Of a stretch of 64,000 nt of DNA, positions 23,652-34,308 are shown one piece after another. The notes beneath the pieces are model-generated. The model had not been told where the DNA came from and searched no databases. It saw only the letters and a program-made list of their open reading frames with translations. Every line of letters begins with the position of its first letter. Positions within the stretch are counted from its first letter, which is position 1. The DNA is from Adiantum capillus-veneris. Taxonomy: Eukaryota > Streptophyta > Polypodiopsida > Polypodiales > Pteridaceae. Location of the stretch: the NCBI GenBank assembly GCA_014529385.2, contig CM043956.1, forward strand, positions 90,228,721 to 90,292,720, in the 5' to 3' direction. The translations under genes were made by a program, and so were the position numbers.

Positions 23652-23866
23652 AGCAAGATAACTACGCTTACATCAAAAGAAAAATTATAGTCTATGAGAG
23701 GTAGTATGATGGGATCCGGTGATAGAAGTATTTCATTGAGCCTTTCAGGGCCGAAGAGAAACACTATACGTTGTTGAAAGTGTATTTTACAGCTAATCCA
23801 TACGTTAATTCTAATAGATCGTACAGAGTGAAAGCGATAGAAATGATCATCATGTGGGTTATTCAT
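23648..23866 (-). CDS. Pre-gag small ORF, type A, F 5' LTR copy
   Basis: A 72-residue frame from ATG 23866. The core KIHFQQRIVFLFGPERLNEI and the C-terminus PIILPLIDYNFSFDV match the T1 and T2 small ORFs. It lies about 570 bp downstream of the LTR TATA box and about 450 bp upstream of gag, so it would be on the genomic transcript. The stop overlaps the start of type B. Unknown function. Intact here but frameshifted in the other LTR. Confidence 0.65.
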   Translation of the reverse strand: MNNPHDDHFYRFHSVRSIRINVWISCKIHFQQRIVFLFGPERLNEILLSPDPIILPLIDYNFSFDVSVVILL

Positions 23867-24435
23867 CTAGGATAGTATGTGAGAAATGTAGATATGAGAA
23901 AAATTTAGATATGAGAGAAGTGAAGAGATGAGAAGTTTCCCTCCCAAGCCCTATTCTTGCCCGTAGGCAATAAGGATACTGCGGGGAGAGATGTACCTGT
24001 AGCAAGGAGAACCTAAAATTCGTAGAGAGGATGAATTACTAAGAGTGAGAGAGATAGGTTTGGTTAAGGAGATGAGATTAGATACATATATTTATATTTT
24101 GAATTAGAGATGAAAATGAAAACAACAAGAAATCAAGAAAACATCAATGTAGAACACATCTTACTTGACAAACCCTTCGGCACCATTATTGATGGAGAGA
24201 GAAGAAGAAGGGAGAATTCAAATTTGATTGATACGCCAAGTCCACGCCCTTCTTTGATTAGATTTGATCTTCCAAGGATAGCATGCAAGGATGGCCAGTC
24301 TTCCTCTAGGAGAAAGTGTAGGCTTAGGCTTATGTTAATGGCTAAGTACAATCAGGCATTACTACTCACTCCCTCAAGAATTCCTCTCATCAATGGCTTG
24401 AATGCTTGAGTTCCTTTTCAAGGAAGAAGAGGTCC

Positions 24436-24445
24436 CCTTTTATAG
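24436..24445 (-). promoter_or_regulatory. F LTR TATA box (5' LTR)
   Basis: CTATAAAAGG on the minus strand, at the same LTR position as 16391-16400. Confidence 0.7.
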
Positions 24446-24536
24446 GTGAAGGGAACCCCCAAGGGTTTACACAAGAAGAGAGGAGCCAGTGTGAATAGGA
24501 AGTGAAAAAGTTGGTAATGAGCTGTCCCTGCATGAT

Positions 24537-24857
24537 TGTAAAGAATTAGGATGCAAGAGAGCTACACAAGACAAGCACAAAGCACACAGAGGTGGAAAGC
24601 TTCTTCTTCTTCTTCATAGAAAAGAGAGTACAAAATGACTAAGTGCTAAAGCTGAAAAGTAGCACATATGTAAATGCGGTCACTAAGTGTGAACTCGCTG
24701 GAAGCGTACTAGCTGGCACTATAAGTGTAGTCCAGCTGTAGAATCATTGGCACAGATCCTCCGTGTCGGTCACCTAACGCGCCAGTGAGTAAATGTCGTA
24801 AGCGGCCAAGACCCGTAGTGGATGCTAGCTCAAGGTGTAGAGCTCGACATCTCAACA
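24537..24857 (-). repeat. P1 3' LTR
   Basis: 321 bp, TGTAAAG to CTCAACA on the plus strand. The polypurine tract GTCGAGGGGGAG (minus strand, 24858-24869) is adjacent. Confidence 0.93.
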
Positions 24858-25804
24858 CTCCCCCTCGACCTCTGCATGTCGCAGAGTCCAAGCATAGTCC
24901 GGAAACGTCGAAGCTTCTCAGCTCCGAGGGCCTTGGTAAAGATATCCTCTATCTGCTCCTCTGTGCTAACGTAGACCAAGTAGATGTCGCCCGCCAACAC
25001 TCGCTCTCGAACGTAGTGGTAATGGACCTCTATGTGTTTGGTCCTTGCATGGAGCACTAGGTTCCTAGCCAACTGCATGCTGCTGAGGTTGTCACAATGG
25101 ATGAAAATCTGTTGGTCCACCTGCACTCCCAAGTCCTCAAGTAATGTGCGTAGCCAAGCTACCTCGCACGCCGCAACTACTGCACCTCTGTACTCGGCCT
25201 CTGTGCTCGATAAAGCAACCGTACTCCTAAACCCAATACTGACAAGATACTTGGCAATCCTGTCATACCATGCTCTAGAGCCCTGCTTCAAACCATACAA
25301 AGCTTTGAGAATCCTGCATACATAATCTGGGTAACCTAGATCGACATAACCAGGTGGCTGATCCATATACACTTCCTCTTGCAACTCACCATTCAAGAAG
25401 GCATTCTTTACATCCATTTGATGCATAATCCATCCTCTAGATGCAGCCACTGCTATGACAGCTCTCACAGTCGTCATCTTTGCCACTGGAGCAAAGGTCT
25501 CCTCATAGTCTATGCCATACGTCTGTGCATAACCCTTTGCGACCAGCCTTGCCTTGTGACGCTCAATGTTACCATCAGCCTTATGCTTGGTTTTATACAC
25601 CCATTTATAGCCAATAGCTTTCTTGCCACTTGGCAATGGCACCAACTCCCATGGGTCGTTTGCTTCCAATGCAGTCATCTCTTCATTCATTGCATCATCC
25701 CAATGCACATTTCCAACTGCATCCTCAAAACATGTGGGCTCCACATCCTGTATCACCTTAGCCATGTAGGCTTGGTGATGCGCTAGATACCCATCATAAG
25801 TCAA
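24830..25804 (-). pseudogene. pol: P1 reverse transcriptase-RNase H, deleted
   Basis: Copia RT starts near EANDPWELVPLPSGKKAIGY and runs through HQMDVKNAFLNGELQEEVYM and LKQGSRAWYDRI. At about 25222 it jumps from YLVSIGFR straight into STVALSSTEAEYRG, the start of the RNase H core. The YVDD active-site half and connection are missing. P3 (51033-51635) retains that sequence, so the loss is a deletion. RNase H is then complete (IHCDNLSSMQLA, RTKHIEVHYHYVRE). The frame is shifted by one missing base relative to 25801-28071. Confidence 0.9.
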
Positions 25805-28071
25805 TTTATGAACTCGATTTTTGACTCTATTAGATCTGCGTGGTCTGGGTCACTCCTTTGCCCTCTAGCATCTTCTTGTACTTTCCTTACACCAGGTGTC
25901 CTGACAGCTGGAATTCCAAATTCCTCATCAAGACTTTGTTCAGAACCATCTGAATCCATGTCTACATGTGAAAAACCTGATGATGCATCAGCCATAAAGG
26001 GAGGTTCATCAACCTTTTCCTTTCCTTTTCGTGATACGTTTCCTGTACCTGCTGGTGGAGTAACCCGTGTACGTAGTCTACCATTCCATGGCTTCTCAAC
26101 AGAGCCACAAGAAGAGGACTCTTGTGGTCCACTCAAAACCTGTGACTGTGGCCTCACATTTTGTACAACCACATCATCTTTTACATCAGCCCCAATAGTG
26201 CCATGTGCATTACTGTACCAGCTGCTCATCTCATCAACTACATCTCTGCTCACTCGTAATTCTCGTGTAGTAGGATTGTAGCACCTGTACCCCTTTTGTT
26301 CAAGGGAATATCCCACAAGAATACATTTCTCTACTTTAGGATCCAGTTTCCTACGCAACTCATCTGGTACATGCACGTAAGCTATGCAGCCAAACACTTT
26401 CAAGTGTGCCAAATCAAGCTTTGTACATGTAAACTTTTCCTCAGGTGTTACATCATGCACCGCAGCTGTAGGTGTCCTGTTCATAATGTACACAGCTGTA
26501 TTTACAGCTTCAGCCCAGAAATGATGAGGCATGTTCTTCTCATTCATCAATGCACGTGCAACCTCTGCAATGTGCCTATTTTTCCTTTTTGCGACCCCAT
26601 TCTGCTGTGGAGTATATCTGCATGTAAACTGCCTGCGTATACCATGCATTCGCAAAAAATCTGAAAAATCATTGGAGAAGTACTCTCCCCCTCCATCTGA
26701 CCTCAATGTCTTGATTTGCATATGTGTCTCCTTCTCAATCATGACTTTGAAGTCCTGAAAGTGACCAAACACTTCACTTTTGTTACGCATAAAGTAGACC
26801 CATACTTTCCTTGTATGGTCATCAATGAAAGAGACATAGTACTTGCAACCATGTATACTTGCAGTGTCGGTTGGACCCCAAACATCTGTGTGCAACACCT
26901 CAAGTGGCTTTTTACATACATTGCGCTCATGTGGAAATGAGCCCTTTGACTGTTTTCCAAACTTGCATGCTGCACACACTTTATGCATACCATCCACCTC
27001 GAATTTGGGCAAACCTTTTACAATCTGTTTTGATTGCATGCTGCGCAATCTCTGCTCATTGACATGGCCAATGCGTTTGTGCCAAATGTCAACATCAGCC
27101 ACAACATCTGTGTCCTGTGCAAATAATGCAGCCTTTACCTCAGGCATGTCTACATTCAGCGTAAACATTCTGCCCACACATTTTCCCTCTGTGATCAGCT
27201 TACAGCCATTCTGGAAATCTTCTACATAACAGGGATTTGGATTGAAGCGAACCTGCAAACCCTGCTCAACCATTTGTCCAACAGAAACAAGATTCTTTGT
27301 AATGTTTGGGACATGAAGTACATCTGCTAAGTACTTTGATTTCCCATTCTTCGTATTTAGAGGTATGTCCCCTACATGAGCAATGGGGTGAGATGTGTCA
27401 TCTCTTGTCTGCACATAGCCTGACACATCTGGTTTGCGCATATCTCTAAACCACTCTCCACGAGACGTCATGTGATTAGAAGCACTTGAATCCACATACC
27501 AAACATCATCTTGGGTGGAATTCTCTGCAGTCATTGTATTCATTACATGCTGCATAACAAACATGCGCTCGTTTTTGTTGTCATCTACATCTCTGCTAGT
27601 AGACTCATAGTTTCCATGTTCTCTCTTTCCACTTGCTTTTCCGTTTGGACAGTCACATGACATGTGACCTCTTTCACCACAAGTCCAACATTCTCTACTA
27701 TCTGCAGTATGTTGCTGCCTGCTTGATCCTGCACCACGACCTCTTTGACTCCCCCTGCCTTGAGACTGGTTTCCCCTGCCACTTGTATTGTTTTGATTTG
27801 ATTGAACTTCTTGAAATTGGCCCCTGCAACCTCTTGGGCCTCGACCACGACCTCTACCTCTACCTCTGTTGGAGTTAGAATAGAAGGCCTGTTCAGAATT
27901 ATTTATTCCATGAGAAGAAGATGTGTCAAGGTTCTTCTCCTCAAGAATAAGCATAGAAATCAAATCTTGGAACACGGGGATGTCGTCTCTTGTATTCATG
28001 GAAGACCTGAAATGTACATACTCATCTCCTAGACCATCCAAGCATGCACAGACAATGTCATCGTCTTCCAC
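25801..28071 (-). pseudogene. gag-pol: P1 gag C-terminus, protease, integrase
   Basis: A 756-codon frame. A gag tail with Gly/Arg repeats is followed by zinc knuckle CWTCGERGHMSCDC. The protease is VWYVDSSASNHMT, with Gly of DSG changed to Ser. A GAG-pre-integrase domain with a His/Cys zinc site follows (HKRIGHVNEQRL...CAACKFGKQ). The integrase core has TDVWGPTD, LRSDGGGEYF and NGVAKRKNRH, where the catalytic Glu is Lys (AAA at 26587-26589). A linker rich in Ser and Asp precedes RT. The Copia order protease-integrase-RT is clear. Upstream gag is in the same frame beyond stops at 28327 and 28072. Confidence 0.93.
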
Positions 28072-28518
28072 TTAGACTTTAATAGATCCAAGAGCATCGA
28101 TGATACTCTTGATCTTCAAAGCATAATCATTGATGTAGAGGTTGTTCCTCTTAACTTGATTTAGCTCCGACTTTAGTTGAAGCTTCCTGGCCTTGGTGTT
28201 CACCTCGAACACTCTGCCTAAGTTTTTCCATGCAATGGCGGGGGTTTCAGCATCCTGTAGATAGCCCATCATGCCATCTGTGATGCTCATAGAAAGCCAA
28301 TACATCACTTTGCTCTGGCCTCGTTGTCAGTCCCTCAAAGCTTTCCTTTGTTCTGCTGTAGCATTTTCCTCGGGAATCTCTGGTTCCTTTTCATTGTCTC
28401 CTTCTACATAGTCCCAATAACCTTTTCCTTTTAGGAAATTTGTTATTCTGAACTTCCATGCAGGGTAGTTATTTTTCTCAAGCTTCTCAGTAACAATCTG
28501 ACTGAAACCGTCAGACAT
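28072..28518 (-). pseudogene. gag: P1 gag N-terminus
   Basis: Starts MSDGFSQIVTEKLEKNNYP, the usual Copia gag opening, and continues with YWLSMSITDGMMGYL and LGRVFEVNTKARKLQLKSEL. In-frame stops fall at 28327-28329 and before 28071. The P3 copy has Cys and Leu codons at those places, so both stops are single-base changes. Confidence 0.88.
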
Positions 28519-28766
28519 CTTGAAGCACTAAGACAAAATAGTTGCAATCTGCAAAAACCTGCAAATATGTTGAACGTGCTATCGTGGTACCTGCAACGCT
28601 TTCTACACTCAACGAGTGTCCACAATCAAGCGTACATACAACCACTGTACTTGTACAGTAAATCTCTGTGTACTGCACTTTTGGAGACCTATTCAGAAAC
28701 TTGTCGTGGATTGTGAACGAAGGGATTGTGATTCTCTTGCTCTCTTAGCCTCTCTTGTCTACATCA

Positions 28767-28779
28767 GGCTCTGATACCA
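28767..28779 (-). promoter_or_regulatory. P1 primer-binding site (initiator Met tRNA)
   Basis: TGGTATCAGAGCC on the minus strand directly abuts the 5' LTR. This is the standard Copia primer complement to initiator methionine tRNA. Confidence 0.92.
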
Positions 28780-29100
28780 TGTAAAGAATTAGGATGCAAG
28801 AGAGCTACACAAGACAAGCACAAAACACACAGAGGTGGAAAGATTCTTCTTCTTCTTCACAGAAAAGAGAGTACAAAATGACTAAGTGCTAAAGCTGAAA
28901 AGTAGCACATATGTAAATGCGGTCACTAAGTGTGAACTCGCTAGAAGCGTACTAGGCTGGCACTATAAGTGTAGTCCAGCTGTAGAATCACTGGCAGAGA
29001 TCCTCCGTGTCGGTCACCTAACGCGCCAGTGAGTAAATGTCGTAAGCAACCAAGACCCGTAGTGGATGCTAGCTCAAGGTGTAGAGCTCGATATCTCAAA
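28780..29100 (-). repeat. P1 5' LTR
   Basis: 321 bp, matching 24537-24857 with few changes. It is followed by ATGAT and resumed F LTR. Confidence 0.93.
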
Positions 29101-29839
29101 ATGATGTGCGCAGACTGGGGTCCAGTATTTTGATCATATCTCCTTAACCGTGGCTCCAAATAAAAAAGTAAAAATATGGGCAAAAACTTCAGCTCATTAG
29201 CTATGATTTTCATTTTAAAATCATTTTCCAATTGGATTGTAACCTTGTGTAAAAAATTCATCAAAATAGGGTCCATTTCTGGCAGCAAAAGTCTTTCGGT
29301 GGTCCCCGTAGCCTAGACTTTCATTTAATTCCAAAGGACACCTCATGCCATATGAAAGCATGACATTTCTCCTTAACAAATTTTTGTAGTCATGCTTGCA
29401 ATAATGCATTAAAATAAGTGTATCTTTGAAATCATGCCACCTAGTGTCCCACTAGGATTTGATTCCCTCCTAGTAGCTATTTAAAAAGAAATATAAGAAA
29501 AGTATAAAAAAACATAGAATATATATATATTGGAGTTTACCCTAGATATAGGATCTAGCTAGGGTGTGAGATGATAATGAGATAGTAGAAATAAAAAATC
29601 AATGCTTTTTGCCCCAAGTTAAAGAGACGGAGCTATTGAGCTTTTCCCATAGTATTTTATGATGGTAAAGTAAGGATAGGTTACCCTTGAGAAAAATAAT
29701 AGGATGAGATAGAAGGCTTATTATTATACTTAAATATGCATATGAACATTATAGGAAAGATAATTATGTATCTAAAAAGTTACAAGATAGATCTTGTAGC
29801 ATGCGTTCCCACTATGTACGTGTCACAGCACGACAACGC

Positions 29840-30552
29840 ATACTCTACAAGTGGTAGATACTTCTCCCATTGGAGCGTTGATCTACTTCTGTAACATAAG
29901 TCTTTAGTAGATCAAGAATCATTAAGGCTAACTATCTCATTTTGGCCATCCGTTTGTGGATGATAGGCTGAAGGGAAATTCAACCTTGTACCTAGATTTT
30001 CAAAGAGACCTTTCCAAAAATTACTGATCATTCTAGGATCTCTATCTGACACGATGGATGTTGAAAAAATATGGTGTTTGAAAATGTAGGATATGAAGAT
30101 GGTTGCCATTTGGTGTGTTTTAATAATCTTTTGACAGGAATAAAGTGTGCTTGCTTGCGAAACTTGTCGAGACTATTGTCAATATTCCCATATTCCCATG
30201 GATAGACTTAGGTAATCCAAAGATAAAATCCATGGATATACTCCCCCATGGAAAATTAGGGATTGGCAATGGCTAAAGTTATCCAAGTTGCTTCCCTCTA
30301 GTCATACTTTGTCTTTTGGCATACCCCACATTTTGAAACATACTCTTGTATGTCCACTTTCATGGTAGCCCAATAAAAATACCTCTCTACTCCTTGAAGA
30401 GTAAGTTGAATCATTCTATATCCAGCATAGGGAGGAGCATGGGATTCATACATCACTTTCACACGAAGGGAGTGAGTAACACGTAGCCTATTTCCATGGA
30501 GAAGATAACCATCCTGCAAGGTGAATGATTCCTTTTTCTTCCCTAAGGCAAG
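29840..30552 (-). pseudogene. int: C1 integrase zinc domain and core
   Basis: 30519-30298 encodes the zinc-binding region (LQDGYLLHGNRLRV, CGVCQKTKYD). The second zinc His is Tyr (AGYRM). 30109-29912 encodes the core with SIVSDRDPRMISNFWKGLF and SAYHPQTDGQNEI, including the second Asp and the Glu. The catalytic first Asp region between them is frameshifted. It continues in frame past the insertion of F at 15210. Typical plant chromovirus integrase, clearly dead. Confidence 0.85.
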
Positions 30553-31260
30553 TGTTAAGGATGGAGCCTGATCTACCCCTTGTAATTTTTTGTATTAAAA
30601 ATGCACATTTGTAAGGCCCCGGTTATGAGGAGAAGCCATCGCTTGTGGAGAAAAATCACTCATCAGAAACCAAAATTTTCATGGCCAGTCTTGCTTCGTT
30701 GGAATATTCCTTTTTGCCAAAATATTATGGCCAGACGGCAGTTGGAAAGTGGTTGAAAAACGGTCAGTCGTTTTGCCGGTTGGTCGATGGTCGGAAATCA
30801 ATGGCCGATGGCCGATTTCAAAGACGGACTTGTCTTCTCAAGGGTTTCCACACATGGGTGGATTGGAGAGTCCAAATTGGACTTCTCTACACAAGGGAAA
30901 CTACACATGACTGCCTCTCATGAGAGAGGGAAGCTCTTTTGGCCTATAACAGGAGGCCATTCCTACACACATTTTGGAGTGTGAAGTTGATGCAACAAGG
31001 TGGGTGTGAGGTGGTGAGAGTGAACCAAGGCGGGAGCTGTATTAAGGGTATAATCCCTTTGTCACCTACTTCTTGTTTGAAGTACTAAAGCCATTGAGTG
31101 GCTACTTTCCCATGGATGTACCCCACATTGGGTGAACCATGTATATTGTGTGTGCTCTCTCTATCTCTCTCTACTTTAATCTTGCGTGTGTGAAATTATT
31201 TTTCTCTCCATTAAGTAAGTTTACTCAAATATCTATTTAGCTGCATCCTATTTCCTAACA
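30553..31260 (+). repeat. P2 5' LTR
   Basis: 708 bp, TGTTAAGG to CCTAACA. A TATA-like CTATAA lies near 30943. The CT run near its end is short, unlike the expanded run in the other LTR. Confidence 0.93.
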
Positions 31261-31262
31261 AC

Positions 31263-31274
31263 TGGTATCAGAGC
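31263..31274 (+). promoter_or_regulatory. P2 primer-binding site (initiator Met tRNA)
   Basis: TGGTATCAGAGC lies 2 bp after the 5' LTR. Confidence 0.93.
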
Positions 31275-31331
31275 AAGGTCTGCTTGTAGCTAAAGTATCT
31301 CAATGAAAGGAGTTCTTGAATTGAGTGGGAG

Positions 31332-32140
31332 TAATGGTGGAGGAAGGGAAGTTCAAGATTGAGAAGTTCAACAACAAGAACTATCAACATTGGAAGATGC
31401 AGATTGAAGACTATCTCTACCAGAAGGACCTTTATTTTCCACTACATGGTCTTGCAAAGAATCCCGCAATGATGGTAGATAAATCATGGATTGTCCTTGA
31501 CCGAAAGGCACTGTGAACAATCCGGCTAAGCTTGGCGTCAACGGTGGCCTTCAATGTTTCGGACATGAAGACCACGAAGGACTTGATGAAGTCACTTGAC
31601 GGACTCTACGAGAAGCCATCGGCATACAATAAGGTATTTCTCATAAAGTGCTTGTTCAATCTAAAGATGGTAGAGAATGGTTCAGTTGCAGAACACCTAA
31701 ATGACTTTAACACCAACATAAGACAACTTTAATCGGTGAAAATCAATTTCGACGACTAAGTGCGAGGTCTCCTTATACTATCGTCTCTACCGAATAGTTG
31801 GGACAACCTTGTGATGGTTGTAAGTAATTCTATCTCTAGCACAAATGCTCTTAAGTTTGATGATGTTGTGGGTGTTCACCTAAGCGAGGAAATGGGAAGG
31901 AGAAGCATACGAGAATCAAAGAGTGTTGCACTGTCAGTGAAAACAAGAGGAAGGCCTAAGCAGAGGTTCAAAAACCAAAAGGGTCATGATCGCTTAAGGC
32001 AGAGCAAATCACGCACAAAATCAATTTTTGAATGTTGGAACTGCAGCAAGAAGGGCCATGTCAAGAAGGATTGCTCATCCAAGAAGAAGGATTGCTGGTC
32101 CAAGAAGAAGAAGGAGTCAGAGTCTCAAGACAACAAGCCA
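31332..32140 (+). pseudogene. gag: P2 gag
   Basis: Copia gag starting MVEEGKFKIEKFNNKNYQHW. It continues through VFLIKCLFNLKMVENGSVAE and SLPNSWDNLVMVVSNSIS to the zinc knuckle CWNCSKKGHVKKDC and a Lys-rich tail. In-frame stops are at about 31514, 31730 and 31757. Its end joins the inverted block near 32140, before any protease. Confidence 0.9.
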
Positions 32141-33285
32141 ACACTTGTAGATCTTTGGGGAATAGGTTGAGGCTCCTCATTTGGTTGACGTTTTTGCACA
32201 TTGTCATCGTTTGCAGTCATTGAGTCTTCACCGTCCTCAAGCTCCTTGTACTCATCTCCTGTTTTCTTTGTTTGTTTTCTTTCCAAGTAATCTTTTTTTA
32301 CATATTTTGTTCATTAAAAATTACATCCCTACTCCTAAATATTTTACCATCTTCAAGATTCCATAGATGATACCCAAAATCACCTTCTCCACAGCCGATG
32401 AAGAAACACTTTTTGGACTTTGCATCTAGCTTTGACCTTAGGCTTCTATCTATGTGCATGAAAGTCTCACACCCAAACACTTTGAGAAATGAATACTTTA
32501 CCGGTTTACTTGTCCACGCCTCCTCTAGAACTCCACCATCCAATTCCATTGAGGGTGATCGATTGATTAAGTACACAGACATACTTACTGCTTCTGCCCA
32601 AAGCTCAAGCTATAGGCCTGCATGTAGCAGCATGATTCATACTCCCTCCATGATTGTCTTGTTCGTTCTTTCCAAAATCCCATTTTGTTGAGGTATCCTT
32701 GAGGTTGTCTTTTGCCTCTGAAGGCCATTGCTATCACAAAATCTTTCAAAAGCTTTGCTGCAATATTCACCTCCATTGTCGGACATGAGCCATTTAACCT
32801 TGGTACCTGTTTCATTCTCCACAAAGGCTTTCCACCTTTGAAATATGGAAAACACATCGAACTTATTCTTCATTACATAAACCCATGTTTTCCTAGTCAC
32901 ATCATCTATGACTGTGACATAGTACAATGAGCCACCAAGTGATGGTGTACTTGCAGGACCCCAAACATCAGAATGAACCAACTCAAGTTTTTTATTTTTT
33001 CTTTCATTTCTTGATTTTTGAAATTTTACCCTCTTTTGTTTACCATAAACACAATCTTTATAGAACTCTAAGTCCACTTCTTTCAAACCTGGTAGAAGCT
33101 TCTTTGATTGAAGGATTTGCATTCCTTTGGCACTCATATGCCCAAGCCAATAGTGCCACACCGCACTGTCGACTTCTGTAGCTATTGAACAAGTTGAAGA
33201 TTGCGTGTTGACAGTACACAAGTAAGCAAGTAGACCTCCAAAAAGGTTTATTCCTTCCTTCAACCATCTCTTAATCTCAGATTTT
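32141..33285 (-). pseudogene. int: P2 integrase block, inverted
   Basis: The minus strand encodes GAG-pre-integrase (WHYWLGHMSAKGMQILQSKK) and an integrase core with VHSDVWGPAS, WLMSDNGGEYCSKAF and NGILERTNK, so Asp, Asp and Glu are all present. Then follows VFGCETFMHIDRSLRSKLDA and a linker ending near 32141 with EPQPIPQRST-like sequence. In an intact Copia element this block reads with gag and RT. Here it is turned around between them. The start of the block lacks the protease, which was presumably lost at a breakpoint. Confidence 0.9.
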
Positions 33286-33289
33286 GGAG

Positions 33290-34300
33290 AGCCGGAATCA
33301 TATGAGGAAGCTATGCAACACGAATCCTCAAAGAAAAATGGATAAAGAGCATGAAAGTGGATATGGACTCATTACATCGCAACCAAATATGGGAGTTGGT
33401 TGAGTTGCCTAAAGGTAAGTGGGCACTTCAGAACAAATGGGTGTACAAGCTGAAGGAAGAAGAAGGCGGGAAGAAAAGGTACAAGTCTAGGCTTGTGGTA
33501 AAAGGGTTTTCTCAAAAGAAAGGTATTGACTTCAATGAATATTTTCTCTTGTTGTAAAATGAACTCAATTAGGCTTGTCTTAAGACTTGTGGCTGCTCAT
33601 GATTTAAATCTGGAGAAAATGGATGTAAATATGGCATTCCCTCATGGTGACTAAGAGTAGGAAATTTACATGCTTCAACCAAAGAGGTATGAAGTAAGGG
33701 GTAATGAGAAAATGGTTGGCAGATTAAAGAAGAGCTTGTATGGTTTAAAACAAGCATCAAGACAATTGTACTTGAAGTTCAATCGATGGATGTTGGATCA
33801 TGGATTCAAAAGATGCAACTAGATCATTGCATTTATACGAAGAATTTGGGAGATGGGAAGTTTATCATCCTAATTTGTATGTTGATGACATGTTGATTGC
33901 AAGTGCTAACATGTAGGACATCAAAGACCCAAAAGAGGATCTGTCTAAATCCTTTCCAATGAAAGATTTAGATGTTGCAAAGAAGATACTTGGTATGAAG
34001 ATATCAAGGGACATGATGAAGAAGACAATAAAGCTATCTTAAGAGGATTACATCAAGAAGGTACTAGAAAGGTTTGCAATGCAAAATGCAAAAACAGTTT
34101 CTATACCTTTGGCTAGTCACTCTAAACTAACCAAGGATATGTGTCCAAACACATAAGAGGAGATAGCCTATATGTCTAAAGTTCCATATGCTGCAATGGT
34201 AGGTTCTCTTATGTATACTAAGGTCTGGACAAGGACAAACATTGCACATGCAGTGGGAGTTGTAAGTAGGTTCATGTGGACAACCTAGGTAAAGAGCACT
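33290..34300 (+). pseudogene. pol: P2 reverse transcriptase
   Basis: Plus-strand RT opens with SYEEAMQ-like sequence at 33300 and continues with MKVDMDSLHRNQIWELVELP, SRLVVKGFSQKKGIDF, and later frames with LKKSLYGLKQASRQLY-like and MYVDDMLIAS-like sequence around 33720-33905. Many frameshifts and stops. Decayed but in normal orientation. Confidence 0.85.
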
Positions 34301-34308
34301 GAAAAGCT

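Larger units (their letters stand above)
24537..29100 (-). mobile_element. P1: Copia element with internal RT deletion
   Basis: Two 321-bp LTRs (24537-24857, 28780-29100), initiator-Met primer site, gag-protease-integrase-RT-RNaseH order on the minus strand, and ATGAT duplicated on both sides. It is a sister of P3, with the same LTR length and protein sequence. Defects: two gag stops, a frameshift near 25805, loss of the RT half carrying the catalytic Asp pair, protease DSS in place of DSG, and a catalytic integrase Glu changed to Lys. It cannot move by itself. Confidence 0.95.
15211..29835 (-). mobile_element. F: Ty3 element with fungal-like gag-pol organisation
   Basis: Minus-strand element with 5' LTR 23237-29835 (interrupted by Copia P1), primer site 23214-23230, gag 23195-21939, protease 21926-20808, pol 20730-17281, polypurine tract 17223-17236 and 3' LTR 15211-17222. 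The LTRs have the 5-bp inverted ends TGTCG and CGACA. ACGC flanks both sides (15207-15210 and 29836-29839), and the integrase frame of C1 resumes across the site. The gag zinc knuckle with TGLPLRTNFGKGGM, the WNDPVD stretch after gag, and the RT order SRDLTT...TPLGL...TLPQGATNSVAHM resemble Ty3 elements I know mainly from fungi. RNase H and integrase follow, with no chromodomain. Confidence 0.9.
23237..29835 (-). repeat. F 5' LTR, split by Copia P1
   Basis: LTR sequence at 23237-24536 and 29101-29835, matching 15211-17222. The 4.56-kb Copia element P1 is inserted with target duplication ATGAT (24532-24536 and 29101-29105). The outer end CGACA is followed by ACGC. Confidence 0.93.

Noticed and set aside
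25808-27878. Plus-strand ORFs of 75-157 codons across Copia P1
   Set aside because: Antisense shadows of the intact minus-strand gag-pol frame.
31263-31274. TGGTATCAGAGC considered as part of a tRNA gene
   Set aside because: Only the primer complement next to an LTR. No cloverleaf around it, here or at 28767 and 53516.
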